Below, one piece after another: positions 18,073 through 26,985 of a stretch of 64,000 nucleotides of DNA (the first letter of the stretch is position 1; each line of letters opens with the position of its first letter). Origin of the DNA: Acetobacter persici JCM 25330. Lineage in GTDB: Bacteria; Pseudomonadota; Alphaproteobacteria; Acetobacterales; Acetobacteraceae. The notes below the pieces were generated by a model. The model made no database searches. It worked only from the letters and a program-made list of their open reading frames with translations, and was not told the DNA's origin. The translations under genes were made by a program, and so were the position numbers. The stretch lies in NCBI RefSeq assembly GCF_000613905.1, contig NZ_BAJW01000003.1, positions 1 to 64,000 of the forward strand. Direction: 5' to 3'.

Positions 18073-20205
18073 CTACGGGCAAATATGAGGCTCATAGAGA
18101 TGCCTGAGAGCTTCAAGAGCTATTATTCCGACGCTCAAGGCGTCTTTTTTTGTCTCTTCTTCGCTCTCAAAATAATCAAAAGCATTCATGGAGAGAGGCG
18201 GAGCCTCTTCCCTTGAATCAGTTAAAATAAGTGAAACCATTTTATTAAAGTTGTTATCATTTATCTTATTTTTATTAGAGTTTTCTGCTATCGCTCTATC
18301 GCAATAATGATAGATATCAGCAATATTACTATTAAAGATATTACCTAATATGTTGATATCTTTCTTATTCATTTTGTTGAAAACAGGGCTTAATGTTTCA
18401 ATAACTGTTTTTCTCTGTCTCTGTTTTCTTATTCCTGTAAAATCTTTCTCATCTTCTTTCGCTGTTGGCTGTAATTCTACATCAAACTTCTTAAGAGGTA
18501 ATATGAACTCCTCGGTATGTTCATCTATTAGAACATAGCCAGTTTGCTTTTTGGTTTTTTCTCCGTATTTGTTTTCAGTATCTGTAAACGCTCCACTGAT
18601 TTTATATCTCTGCTTATCTGCTGGAAATGCATTTAACAATTTCAAAGCGTTAACAGTATGATTACGGCTTATTCTCTTTAAATCGTTTATGTTGTCTTCG
18701 TCTTCGTCCGCGTTTAACTCTTTTGTGTTATTCCATAATTTTTTAGATGTATGAACTTCTTCCGCGATTGTTTGCCAATCGTCTCCGAGTTCCTCGAATT
18801 CTTTTGCATCAGAGTTATATAATCTATTCCATAATCCGCGAATGCCACGGCTTCCTATAAACGAAAATGCTCTGGCTCCTGATGCGGATAACATTGCTCT
18901 GTATTTCGTAAACTCGCAATTTTCATCCATCTCTTCAGGGTTAATAAGTTGTAGAGATTTTCTTATATATTTCATAACATACGAGGTAACGCTTGCACCT
19001 CCTTCCTCTTTATCAATTATCTGTATATCGTAGCCGTTGCCTCCTTTCCTATCTTTACACATATCAGATAAAATATTTTCGACTTTTGTATATGTATCCT
19101 GTGTATCTCCTTTTTTATCTCTGTAAGATTTTGGGAAAAACATTAATGCGTGAATATGAGGGCATCCGTCCTGATGGAATTCATTAACCCTTAATCCGAA
19201 TACTCCGCGAAACTCTGGTATTTTTTTTAATCTTGCTCTGAATAAACTAAAATCTTCGCTGATTTTCTTCCTTGCTTCGACGCAGTTATGTTTTGAATAT
19301 TCCCACTCTTTATTTTTTTGAAAGCCAAGGCTCTTAGGTGCTGAGTGAAAAGAAGGCGGGAGAGTATAAGTTATAAATAACGGTAATAAATCGTTTTCTT
19401 CTGCATATAATTCATAGCCTTTCATGATGCTGTTCATATTGGCTAATTGTTTCAACTGATTACTTGTTTTGATTTCTTGCAAGCTAACGCCTTCGTTATC
19501 TTTGCCTTTAATTTTCACTAAGACTTGTTTAGCCCATTTTTCATTTTTAATTTCCATTTCTTTTTTGTGTGCAGAAACAGAAGTATGGCAATGACTGTTT
19601 TTATTGTTTTTACGTCCGTTTACCAGTCCTAAGCATGAAGCAATATCAGCATTTCCTTGCCTCATCTTTCTTCTTAATTCTCTTTTAACTGCGGTAATAT
19701 CTGTGTCTCTTAGATATGCGTAAATGTTTTCTTCTGTTAATTCTTCCTTTTGTAGTTTAATCATCCATTTCATTTTATTATTAGTTATAATTTTCTCGGA
19801 TTGGTGATTAATGGTGTCTTCATCACCTGCCAGAATATTAGTTAATCCTTCGCTTTCAAATGTATCTAATAAATCAGTTAAAGATGATGTTTTAAAGAAT
19901 TGTTCTAACTTCTGGATATCTACAGATACTTTATTAAGTTCTTTTTTAACTTCTCTTATGTTGAATATGTATTTATTGAATTCGGTGAAGCTTCCGCCGT
20001 TCTCGTCTTCTTCTGGTTCTGATAACAGTAAATCGGTTAATGTTTCTTCTAGTTCTGTTATTCTTTTTATTCCGTTTTGTATGTCTTTAGGTTTTACGCC
20101 TATCTTTTTAGAAATTGCGTTTATGACAAATCCTTTATTTATCTTTAATAATTGCTTTGCTCTCAGAAGTCCTTCTTCTGGGATAATATTATCTATACCT
20201 TCCAA
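18073..20205 (-). CDS. HUH-type replication initiator, phage gpA-like
   Basis: 710 residues from TTG 20205. The central VFGLRVNEFHQDGCPHIHALMFFPK contains the HxH metal motif of HUH nucleases. About 70 residues later, TSYVMKYIRKSLQ supplies the catalytic Tyr motif YxxKYIxK. This is the P2 gpA / rolling-circle Rep family, which nicks one strand to prime replication. The frame stays open about 230 nt upstream of the TTG, with protein-like sequence but no ATG or GTG, so the true N-terminus is probably longer and may involve a frameshift. Confidence 0.85.
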   Translation of the reverse strand: MEGIDNIIPEEGLLRAKQLLKINKGFVINAISKKIGVKPKDIQNGIKRITELEETLTDLLLSEPEEDENGGSFTEFNKYIFNIREVKKELNKVSVDIQKLEQFFKTSSLTDLLDTFESEGLTNILAGDEDTINHQSEKIITNNKMKWMIKLQKEELTEENIYAYLRDTDITAVKRELRRKMRQGNADIASCLGLVNGRKNNKNSHCHTSVSAHKKEMEIKNEKWAKQVLVKIKGKDNEGVSLQEIKTSNQLKQLANMNSIMKGYELYAEENDLLPLFITYTLPPSFHSAPKSLGFQKNKEWEYSKHNCVEARKKISEDFSLFRARLKKIPEFRGVFGLRVNEFHQDGCPHIHALMFFPKSYRDKKGDTQDTYTKVENILSDMCKDRKGGNGYDIQIIDKEEGGASVTSYVMKYIRKSLQLINPEEMDENCEFTKYRAMLSASGARAFSFIGSRGIRGLWNRLYNSDAKEFEELGDDWQTIAEEVHTSKKLWNNTKELNADEDEDNINDLKRISRNHTVNALKLLNAFPADKQRYKISGAFTDTENKYGEKTKKQTGYVLIDEHTEEFILPLKKFDVELQPTAKEDEKDFTGIRKQRQRKTVIETLSPVFNKMNKKDINILGNIFNSNIADIYHYCDRAIAENSNKNKINDNNFNKMVSLILTDSREEAPPLSMNAFDYFESEEETKKDALSVGIIALEALRHLYEPHICP

Positions 20206-20396
20206 TTCTTTATTAATAAGATTTTCAAATATTTTCTTATCAAATAACTTTTTATCTATTGTTAGAAGAGCTTTCCAGGCTCTCAGATTTCCTTTACTCT
20301 CTTCTCTTTGTATGTCGTTTAACTGTTGAATATATAAATATTGTGTCTCTACTCGTGAATTTGAGAGATTTTCTCTTATAGTTTCTTTTCTTTTTG

Positions 20397-20789
20397 CTAA
20401 TCCTTGAACATAGATATTATGTGCCTGATATCTGGGTGATTATTTTTCAGATAAGAAGCAAGTATTTTTAAGTTAACGTAAGGCTTCTCATTTAAAAGAT
20501 AATCTCTTAATGCTTTTATTCCGACTCCATCAGGGTTTTCGTCTGTTGTTAGCTTTGTTAATCCTTTATATACTATCTCACATGCTAACATTCCAAAACT
20601 AGATATATCTAGAGTCTGCCTACCTTTATATAATCCCTCTGCGTTATATATAGGTTTGTTTATATCTATAATTTCGCAATTATGTCTTTTCTCTTCATAT
20701 TTATAGAACGTATTCAAGAATATAGAAAAATCTGAATCTTTCCATAATCTCAATAGTTCTTTTTCTTTATCTTTTGGAGAGATATACAT
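20397..20789 (-). CDS. Hypothetical protein or N-terminal part of the Rep protein
   Basis: 130 residues, helical and charged. Its stop lies inside the open frame that extends upstream from the Rep gene. Restoring one base near 20400 would fuse them (FKD then GLAKRKETIRENLSNSR). If separate, it is an accessory replication gene coupled to the 46-residue gene upstream (TAATG overlap). Confidence 0.55.
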   Translation of the reverse strand: MYISPKDKEKELLRLWKDSDFSIFLNTFYKYEEKRHNCEIIDINKPIYNAEGLYKGRQTLDISSFGMLACEIVYKGLTKLTTDENPDGVGIKALRDYLLNEKPYVNLKILASYLKNNHPDIRHIISMFKD

Positions 20790-20929
20790 TATAATTCGCC
20801 TAAGTCTTGCATGACTTCTATTATATCATCGTAAGAAAGATGCTTGTAATCGGGATAGTTTCTTTTAAACTCGGTGATCTTCTGGTTTAAAACTCTATCG
20901 TTATGATAATTCTTTTCGTATATATTCAT
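20789..20929 (-). CDS. Small hypothetical protein (46 aa)
   Basis: MNIYEKNYHNDRVLNQ to IIEVMQDLGEL; acidic, helical. The stop TAA overlaps the next ATG (TAATG), giving a tight operon with the replication genes. An upstream AAAGGACAATAAA is a plausible ribosome site. Not recognised. Confidence 0.55.
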   Translation of the reverse strand: MNIYEKNYHNDRVLNQKITEFKRNYPDYKHLSYDDIIEVMQDLGEL

Positions 20930-20958
20930 TTTATTGTCCTTTTATTTTATTTATATGA

Positions 20959-21031
20959 TATAATAATATTGGGTCAAAAAACAGTATAGCACAGTTTCCT
21001 GCAAGTTAGTCCTTATCTTGCAGGTTTTTTT
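20959..21031 (+). ncRNA. Second short promoter-terminator unit, candidate small RNA
   Basis: TATAAT at 20959-20964, then a terminator with CCTGCAAG (20998) and CTTGCAGG (21017) followed by T7 (21025-21031). A transcript of about 60 nt is implied. It resembles the unit at 13715-13807 in layout. The DUF4238 gene starts 110 bp downstream. Confidence 0.5.
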
Positions 21032-21140
21032 GTGTTTTATTTAAATTTAGTGATGTTTATTATGAGGGGTGGTCTATAGAAAATGATTATAATTCTCTAA
21101 GAAACTTTACTTTTTATTCTAATATGCACTGGAGCATCTT

Positions 21141-22040
21141 ATGTCAAAGAGCGATCCTATTGTTATAGGACAACATTTTGTTTACCGTCATTATTTAGAT
21201 CAATGGTCAGAGAGTAAAAAAATATATGCTTATGTTAATGGAAAAATAACACATCAAACAAACAGAAAATATAAGGAAAGAAAAGATAATTTTTATAAAT
21301 TGGGTGTTCCTAATGATAGAGAAGTAGATATGTTAAAGTTATTTTTCCTAGATTCAAGATACACTAATAATATTTCTGTCGAGTTTAACGCTAGTATAAT
21401 AAATCCATACTTAAAAATCTCTTCCCTTTATAAGAGAGGTGATAGGTCAAAAGATGTAAAAACATTTATGCACAATGCTATAGAAAAAATTCATATGATG
21501 ATTGAGAATGATTTTGATAACATTCTTCCAAGGTTGTTAAAAAAAGATCAATCATGTTTTTCAATAGACGACGATAGAATGTATCTTATTGTTTGGATTG
21601 CTGTTCAACAACTTAGAACTTTTTCTGTAAAAGATAAGATATTATCTAAGATCACAAATACGGATTTTACGGCCAGTTGGCCTTTATTTAGTTTGTTATT
21701 TTCTTATAATATTGGCTTAAGTGTTTGGATGGAGAAGCCTCAAAGGAAAATTTTTTATATTGAGAATAATACAGAAGTTGAATTTTTAACAACGGATCAG
21801 CCAGTTATAAATATAGATGCCAATGATGCCGAAAGAGCTCCTGATAAATTTTCTTGGTACTATCCCATAACTCCTCGCTTAGCTTTGTTTGTTCCTGAAA
21901 TTGGCACTCATAAAGATATTTCTGACAATGAATTGACAATAGAAAAGGTTGATTATCTAAATGATTTTATGATTAAGTTTTCTGGGATAAATATTTTCTC
22001 TAAATCGCGTAAGACTTTGGAAAGATATAATTTGGTTTGA
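21141..22040 (+). CDS. DUF4238 family protein (cargo gene)
   Basis: 299 residues. The N-terminal GQHFVYRHYLDQW and the distal VEFLTTDQPVINI match the layout of DUF4238 proteins (QHxVPxxYLxxF and FITSDNPV motifs). Their biochemical role is unknown. It is a monocistronic gene next to the integrase, a typical cargo position, and ends at a bidirectional terminator. A defence role is conceivable from location only. Confidence 0.75.
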   Translation: MSKSDPIVIGQHFVYRHYLDQWSESKKIYAYVNGKITHQTNRKYKERKDNFYKLGVPNDREVDMLKLFFLDSRYTNNISVEFNASIINPYLKISSLYKRGDRSKDVKTFMHNAIEKIHMMIENDFDNILPRLLKKDQSCFSIDDDRMYLIVWIAVQQLRTFSVKDKILSKITNTDFTASWPLFSLLFSYNIGLSVWMEKPQRKIFYIENNTEVEFLTTDQPVINIDANDAERAPDKFSWYYPITPRLALFVPEIGTHKDISDNELTIEKVDYLNDFMIKFSGINIFSKSRKTLERYNLV

Positions 22041-22044
22041 TTTG

Positions 22045-22070
22045 AATGGGGAAGAAGTCTTCCCCATTTT
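22045..22070. terminator. Bidirectional terminator between DUF4238 gene and integrase
   Basis: AATGGGGAAG pairs with CTTCCCCATT around a short AAGT loop, and T6 follows on the plus strand. It separates two converging genes. Confidence 0.85.
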
Positions 22071-23210
22071 TTAGCTTATTAATGCAAGCTTTTCCCTGAT
22101 ATCTGACTCTTTCGCATTAACGTAGCGTAGAAGCATCTGGCTGGTTTTATGTCCTGACATACTAGCCAGTGCTCCGATTGAAAGCCCTGCATCTGCAAGC
22201 CGTGAAATCGCTTCATGTCGCAGATCGTGCATACGAAGATCAGGACAGCCAGCACGCTCTCTTGCTGTTCTCCATGTATTATCTATCGTTGTGCTTGATA
22301 CGGTGAAGAGCCAGCCTTCTTGGGTTTTGTGGCAGTTCTCTGCCATTAATTCGTGTACTGCGTCGGTTGCTCTCTGCGAGAGATGTATGGTTCTAACCGT
22401 GCCGTTTTTGGTTTTGGGTTTGCGTATGCTCCAACCCATCCGACCTTCTATGACTTCGGATTTTTTGGCTTTCAGGATTTCGCTTTTTCTCATTCCAGTA
22501 GCTAACGCAATCTCGAAGAAGGCTAGCATTTCTAAAACGTGCGGACCTTCCTTAATAGCGTCTCGCATTCTGTCTTCTTCAGTTCCGTGTAATCTGCGGT
22601 CTCTGCCTTCATCGGGTGAGGGGAGTAATATCTCCTTCACTGGATTTTTAAGGTCTTTTAAGCCCCAGCCGTGTTTCGTCTTTGGCTTCTTGGCTGTCTC
22701 AAAAATTACAGAGAGACGATATAAATCATTGCGGATGGTGGAAGGTGAGGGGTCATAATATTTATTACCCTTCTTAATTTTTCTGTTTATCTTCCATTCG
22801 TGTACGATTTCTGGGGTTATGTCTGTTAGCTTCATCTGAGCTAATTCAGTTTTTTCCCACATATTGAGTCTTAGAAGTGCTTGTTTTGCTCCATTAAGCT
22901 TATCAAGCTCTTCATATTTATATTTTTTTATGCAACGTAAAAGGGTCCATTCATATGATGGAGTGTTATTATCTTCTTTTGCTTTTGCTAATATCTCTTT
23001 GACGGAAATCTTTTTAATAGATTTCTTTGCAATGAAATCTTCTTTCCTGAACTTGTTAGCAGGATTTACTATTTCATCTTTTATCGCAATCTCAACTCTG
23101 TTTGCCCATTCATTAGCTTGTTGCTTTTTGGGGAAAGTTGAGGTAATAGAATGTCCATTGAGTCGGACAGTTGCAGTGTATTTAATTCCTCGTTTTTGAA
23201 CCTGTTTCAT
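22071..23210 (-). CDS. int: Tyrosine recombinase (integrase) of element 1
   Basis: 379 residues from ATG 23210 (MKQVQKRG). The C-terminal catalytic domain holds Arg in TGMRKSEIL, the HxxR box HDLRHEAISR, His in GHKTSQM and the nucleophile Tyr in LLRYVNA. The N-terminal part matches a core-binding domain. It would integrate and excise element 1 at tRNA-Ser. It sits 120 bp from the truncated tRNA copy, at the end opposite the intact tRNA. Confidence 0.93.
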   Translation of the reverse strand: MKQVQKRGIKYTATVRLNGHSITSTFPKKQQANEWANRVEIAIKDEIVNPANKFRKEDFIAKKSIKKISVKEILAKAKEDNNTPSYEWTLLRCIKKYKYEELDKLNGAKQALLRLNMWEKTELAQMKLTDITPEIVHEWKINRKIKKGNKYYDPSPSTIRNDLYRLSVIFETAKKPKTKHGWGLKDLKNPVKEILLPSPDEGRDRRLHGTEEDRMRDAIKEGPHVLEMLAFFEIALATGMRKSEILKAKKSEVIEGRMGWSIRKPKTKNGTVRTIHLSQRATDAVHELMAENCHKTQEGWLFTVSSTTIDNTWRTARERAGCPDLRMHDLRHEAISRLADAGLSIGALASMSGHKTSQMLLRYVNAKESDIREKLALIS

Positions 23211-23330
23211 TGTATATACGCTTGTTCGCCAAAAGCATTCCTTTCTTTCTATTGGGCGTCGAGAAAAGCAATACAACAACAAAAGCACTTTGTCAAGTAA
23301 AACAAGCAGAATACTGCCAATTGTGTTTTA

Positions 23331-23389
<59 letters not shown>

Positions 23390-23440
23390 AAGGTGATAAT
23401 TTTCTCAATAAAAACAATGCGTTAGATAATGTATTGGAAA

Positions 23441-23471
23441 TTTTACCCCTCTTATTCCCCCTCTTAAAACG
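23441..23471 (+). repeat. Remnant of an integrase leader
   Basis: TTTACCCCTCTTATTCCCCC followed by TCTTAAAAC nearly copies 43466-43494, the segment directly upstream of the element 2 integrase start. No integrase gene adjoins it here, so it looks like a leftover of an earlier insertion. The rest of 23389-23610 shows nothing codable. Confidence 0.45.
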
Positions 23472-23616
23472 ATCACTAGGCATTCAGGAGGCAGGGTGAG
23501 AGGAAAGGGATTAAATTCACTTTATCTATATTGATATAGAAAAAACGAATAAATGTGGTCGCCTATCCAATCGCCTTTTTAGGTAGGGACACTCTTATTC
23601 ATAAACACATAAAAAA

Positions 23617-23641
23617 GGGGCCTTCCTTGTAAGAAGACCCC
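23617..23641 (-). terminator. Terminator of the element 2 leftward operon
   Basis: On the minus strand GGGGTCTTC and GGAAGGCCCC form a stem followed by T6, about 25 bp after the 23667 gene. Confidence 0.75.
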
Positions 23642-23666
23642 AGAGATATCTGACTGTGGTTATTGC

Positions 23667-24479
23667 TCAGTCTCCCACGACATTCCTGCCGGTCAGCCTG
23701 AACCAGTGCATGATACCGGCATCCAGAACAGCCATGGTCTTGTGCTCTATTTCTGTGGGGCCGTTCTTCTGCTTCTTCCATGCGTCTGTTCCGGCCTCCA
23801 GTGCTGCGGTCAAACCCTTCTGGAAGAGTTCGTCCGTGCTGCCTTTCGCATGGTGGTAATCTGCCACAATCACCCCCAGCCGTTCCGGGCTTATCTCAGA
23901 AGCACCGGGGCCGCGTTGCTCATCGGCATAAAGTTCTGTCAGTTTAGCGCAAGCGGCTTCTGTGGCAGCGCGCAGGTTCTTCTTCACAACATGCGGCTGC
24001 ATTGCTGTCTGCTCTCCCATCCTCGCGAACAGGAGGGCCAGCTTCCCGGTCACCCCTTCAATGGCAACGCCAAGGGGCAAGCCGGCATCATGTGCAAGTA
24101 TGGCGGCCATGCGGCCCATCCCCGGCACGTTCACCCAGCCTTGCCCGTCTTTCTCCATGCGGTCGCCCTCATCAAGAGAGGCATAGGCACGATCTGCCGC
24201 GACCTCCGCGCTGGCTTCCAGAACGCGACCATCCTTCACCGGCCAGTCATAGATGGCAGAGAGGCGCTGGCAGAACTGGCGGGCATGAAGATCATTCATT
24301 TCACAGGCCAGTGGACAATCCGTGCCGTCCTTGAAGACGACGGAGGGGAGGAAGGCGGCTTTACTGTCCTTGTCCAGAACCGGGCGCATCCAAAGACAGC
24401 GGACAGCATGCGGATCCAGCGTGGCGGGGGCAGCGATGATGCCAGGAACGGCAGAGGCGGTTGTGTAGGAAGCGGTCAT
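23667..24479 (-). CDS. Hypothetical protein of the replication module
   Basis: 270 residues, soluble, predicted alpha-rich. It has CPLACEMNDLHARQFCQRLSAI early and a C-terminal helical part ending HWFRLTGRNVVGD. The start overlaps the end of the upstream gene by 4 bases, so it is the last gene of the primase operon. Not recognised. Confidence 0.65.
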   Translation of the reverse strand: MTASYTTASAVPGIIAAPATLDPHAVRCLWMRPVLDKDSKAAFLPSVVFKDGTDCPLACEMNDLHARQFCQRLSAIYDWPVKDGRVLEASAEVAADRAYASLDEGDRMEKDGQGWVNVPGMGRMAAILAHDAGLPLGVAIEGVTGKLALLFARMGEQTAMQPHVVKKNLRAATEAACAKLTELYADEQRGPGASEISPERLGVIVADYHHAKGSTDELFQKGLTAALEAGTDAWKKQKNGPTEIEHKTMAVLDAGIMHWFRLTGRNVVGD

Positions 24480-25183
24480 GCTGTGGCGTCCAGACTGTTC
24501 TGAGTGATGAGAGTTTGTGGGGTAGTGGTGACGATGCCCTCCGGCGCCGGGTGGCAGACGGAGCAGGTCCAGCCCTCTGACGTGTCACCGGCCTTTCGCC
24601 ACCAGTGCGTGAAGCCGCAAAGAGAGCAGGGACCATCTGCGTGAAGGCGATGGTCTGTCTTCACTGGGCTGGCGGTGATGATGAAGCGGGGCGGAGGGTC
24701 TTCCCGGTCTTGAGGGAAAGGAGCCATGAAGCGGCGGCGCTGTTCATTCCATTCCCAGCCCTGTTCTTTCAGCCAGCGCGGGTCCGGGCATCCGAAGAGA
24801 TAAAGCTTTCCTGTGTCCGGATCCCGACGGATGCTAGATTGTTCCAGTTCACCCGCAAGACTGGCTGTGGGTGCAGCCGGTGCGCTCATGGTGGCGTCGG
24901 CACTGATTGAGGGGGCCTGTTCTGTCAGATGCTGCACGATTTCCGTGCGAGTAGCTTTTAGGCGATCCAGAAGATCAGGGGTGATTGCTGCTTTGTTGCC
25001 CCGTATGACCGGCCTGCCATCTGCAAGCGCAATCTCACAGCCAAGCCACTCCACCTCTTTAATCAGTGCCGCTGCGTCTGTGTGCGGCGCGCAAGAGGTT
25101 CCATCGGAGGATGAAGAACTGACATGGGGCGCTGGCAGTCCGTCAGCCCAGTCCATCAATCCGGATAGTGCTTTGCTCACCAT
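24476..25183 (-). CDS. TubC_N-like / zinc-ribbon protein
   Basis: About 235 residues from ATG 25183, chosen because GGAG lies 7 bases upstream; longer frames reach 25351. Residues about 30-80 (LIKEVEWLGCEIALADGRPVI, LLDRLKATRTEIVQHL) look like the TubC N-terminal docking fold seen in many phage-related proteins. Near the C-terminus CSLCGF and CSVCHP form a likely zinc ribbon. It follows the primase-helicase gene and may be a replication accessory factor. Confidence 0.65.
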   Translation of the reverse strand: MVSKALSGLMDWADGLPAPHVSSSSSDGTSCAPHTDAAALIKEVEWLGCEIALADGRPVIRGNKAAITPDLLDRLKATRTEIVQHLTEQAPSISADATMSAPAAPTASLAGELEQSSIRRDPDTGKLYLFGCPDPRWLKEQGWEWNEQRRRFMAPFPQDREDPPPRFIITASPVKTDHRLHADGPCSLCGFTHWWRKAGDTSEGWTCSVCHPAPEGIVTTTPQTLITQNSLDATA

Positions 25184-25210
25184 GCCAAAGCTCCGGGTAT
25201 TGTAAAAAAT

Positions 25211-25314
25211 GGTCGGGACGGTCGGGACGGGCATAAAAAATGGCAGTTTACCGGCGCTTTCCGGTGTGTGGCGCTGTCCCGACTTGTGGAAAGCGTGGTC
25301 GGGACGGTCGGGAC
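25211..25314. repeat. GTCGGGAC repeat cluster A
   Basis: GTCGGGACGGTCGGGAC occurs at 25212-25228 and 25298-25314, with an inverted GTCCCGAC at 25276-25283 and AAAAAATGGCAG between them (25235-25246). The same arrangement recurs at 42121-42233. If the 25183 start is right, the cluster lies in a 164-bp intergenic gap. Confidence 0.75.
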
Positions 25315-25347
25315 ACAGGGAAGCAGCACTGCTTTTGGGAGAGTGCG

Positions 25348-26955
25348 TCATGCTGTCCCTCCTTCCATAATGGAGCCGGACACCGCATACACACGGAGGC
25401 GTCCTTCTCCCGGAATTCTGCGGTACCGGGTCAGGTTTTTCCCGTCTCCCGGCAAAAGATACCCAGCCTCAAGGAGAACCTTGGCGGCGCGGTTTGGGTC
25501 AATGCCCTTGCAGACCTCTTGCCTCCACATTTCAGGGAGGATCAGATATTCCCACTGGCAGCCATCAGGCGTGTCTGTCAGCCGCCTGAAGCCTACACGG
25601 GAGACGGTACGGCTGTGGGGATTTTCCACCTCTCCCTCTGGGCCGCCTAAAAGAGCGAACCGGCTCTCCCCGTGCTGCTCAATGAATGCCCGGACCTGCT
25701 CTATTGCCTCACGGTCTTCTGCTGCATCGGTCCCGCCACGCTCTTCCAGCCATGACTGGAAACAGGCTTTTGCCGCCCGTGTGGCTTCACCGCGGGCCCA
25801 CGGCAAAACGTCATAGGCCACAGCCAGTTCTCCCGCGGCGGAAACCAGTCCGAAGCGGCGCACGACTGAGCGCACCTGCCCATCCGCCGGGCCAGCAGGT
25901 AGACAGTCAGCTTCAAACTTATCCACCAGCCCCTTGATGCTGTCAGTCAGGCCGGGCTCATCATCATCCCGTTCTTTCACCAGTGCGGCCAGATAGGCGC
26001 GGCTGGCTGTCCCGTAGGAGGTGCGGGCTGCCCGGCGGATATGGTCGGCCAGTTCGCCAGCGGACGGCAGGCCGTGCAGGGCTTCGAACAAACCCATGCC
26101 AGCCCCGGCGTCGGCCTGTATGCTGACCAGCCTCACTTCCTGCCCCGCCATGGCCCGGCGCCCGATTTCTCCCATTTTGGTCGCAAGCGTCACTTCGCCA
26201 GTGGAGAGGAACAGGGAGCGCCATGTCTTGCGGGCGCGGGCCTCCCCATTACGACCAGCCCTCTGCTTGCCGGTATTGTTGGCGAGCATATAAGTAATGT
26301 CGCCCACTTCACGGCTGTCTGCCTGGCCCATTTCATCCAGAATGAGCAAGGTGTCGGAGGTCTCGCATGCGATGCCTTCCGTGCCGTTGCTGGTGCCTCG
26401 CCAGGACCGGACCATTCCGTCACGATCCCCTTTGCCCCAGACGGAACCGGCAGCATAAAGCGCCGTCGATTTTCCCGACTGGCTTTTGCCGATGATATGA
26501 AAACCGCCGGACTGCTCTCCCAGAATATCCAGAAGCGGACCGCAGAATGCGACCGAGAGTGCAAATGACAGGCGGCTGTTGCCGCTGGCATAAACGGCGA
26601 TTGCCTTTTGCCACTCCTCCAGCGTTCCGGCTGTGGCATATTCCGAGCCAGATGCGGCGCGGGTTGTCTGGAACGCAACAGCCTTCCGGCCCGCACCGAG
26701 CGTAATGCCATTGGGCAGGACAAAGGCTGGCCCCCGGTCCGTTTTATGCCAGCCCGAATTGGTAACGCACCGCAGGCGGGTTTTGGTGAGGACGGCTGCA
26801 ATAAACTCTTTGAGACGACGATTTTGTGAAATCGAACAGTTCAGGCCGGCATCTTCCAGTTCGCTGGCAATCTCCCTGCCTTCGCTATGCACAAGCCTTC
26901 GTGGCAGGCTCCATTGATGATAGCGCCTGTCACGATCAAGCCAGCTGATGAGCAA
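25348..26955 (-). CDS. DUF927 helicase/ATPase domain (C-terminal part of primase-helicase)
   Basis: 535 residues counted from TTG 26955. It contains Walker A GKSQSGKST and Walker B LLILDEMGQ, the core of DUF927 ATPases, which are fused to primases in phages and integrated elements. In the same frame, separated only by a TAA at 26986-26988, lies the Toprim-containing gene. The residues around the stop (WVSAPFEVIA, then TRDENGTGWGLL) read straight through as a DUF927 N-terminus. One protein broken by a stop, or a base error. Confidence 0.85.
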   Translation of the reverse strand: MLISWLDRDRRYHQWSLPRRLVHSEGREIASELEDAGLNCSISQNRRLKEFIAAVLTKTRLRCVTNSGWHKTDRGPAFVLPNGITLGAGRKAVAFQTTRAASGSEYATAGTLEEWQKAIAVYASGNSRLSFALSVAFCGPLLDILGEQSGGFHIIGKSQSGKSTALYAAGSVWGKGDRDGMVRSWRGTSNGTEGIACETSDTLLILDEMGQADSREVGDITYMLANNTGKQRAGRNGEARARKTWRSLFLSTGEVTLATKMGEIGRRAMAGQEVRLVSIQADAGAGMGLFEALHGLPSAGELADHIRRAARTSYGTASRAYLAALVKERDDDEPGLTDSIKGLVDKFEADCLPAGPADGQVRSVVRRFGLVSAAGELAVAYDVLPWARGEATRAAKACFQSWLEERGGTDAAEDREAIEQVRAFIEQHGESRFALLGGPEGEVENPHSRTVSRVGFRRLTDTPDGCQWEYLILPEMWRQEVCKGIDPNRAAKVLLEAGYLLPGDGKNLTRYRRIPGEGRLRVYAVSGSIMEGGTA

Positions 26956-26985
26956 CCCCCACCCGGTCCCATTTTCATCACGGGT

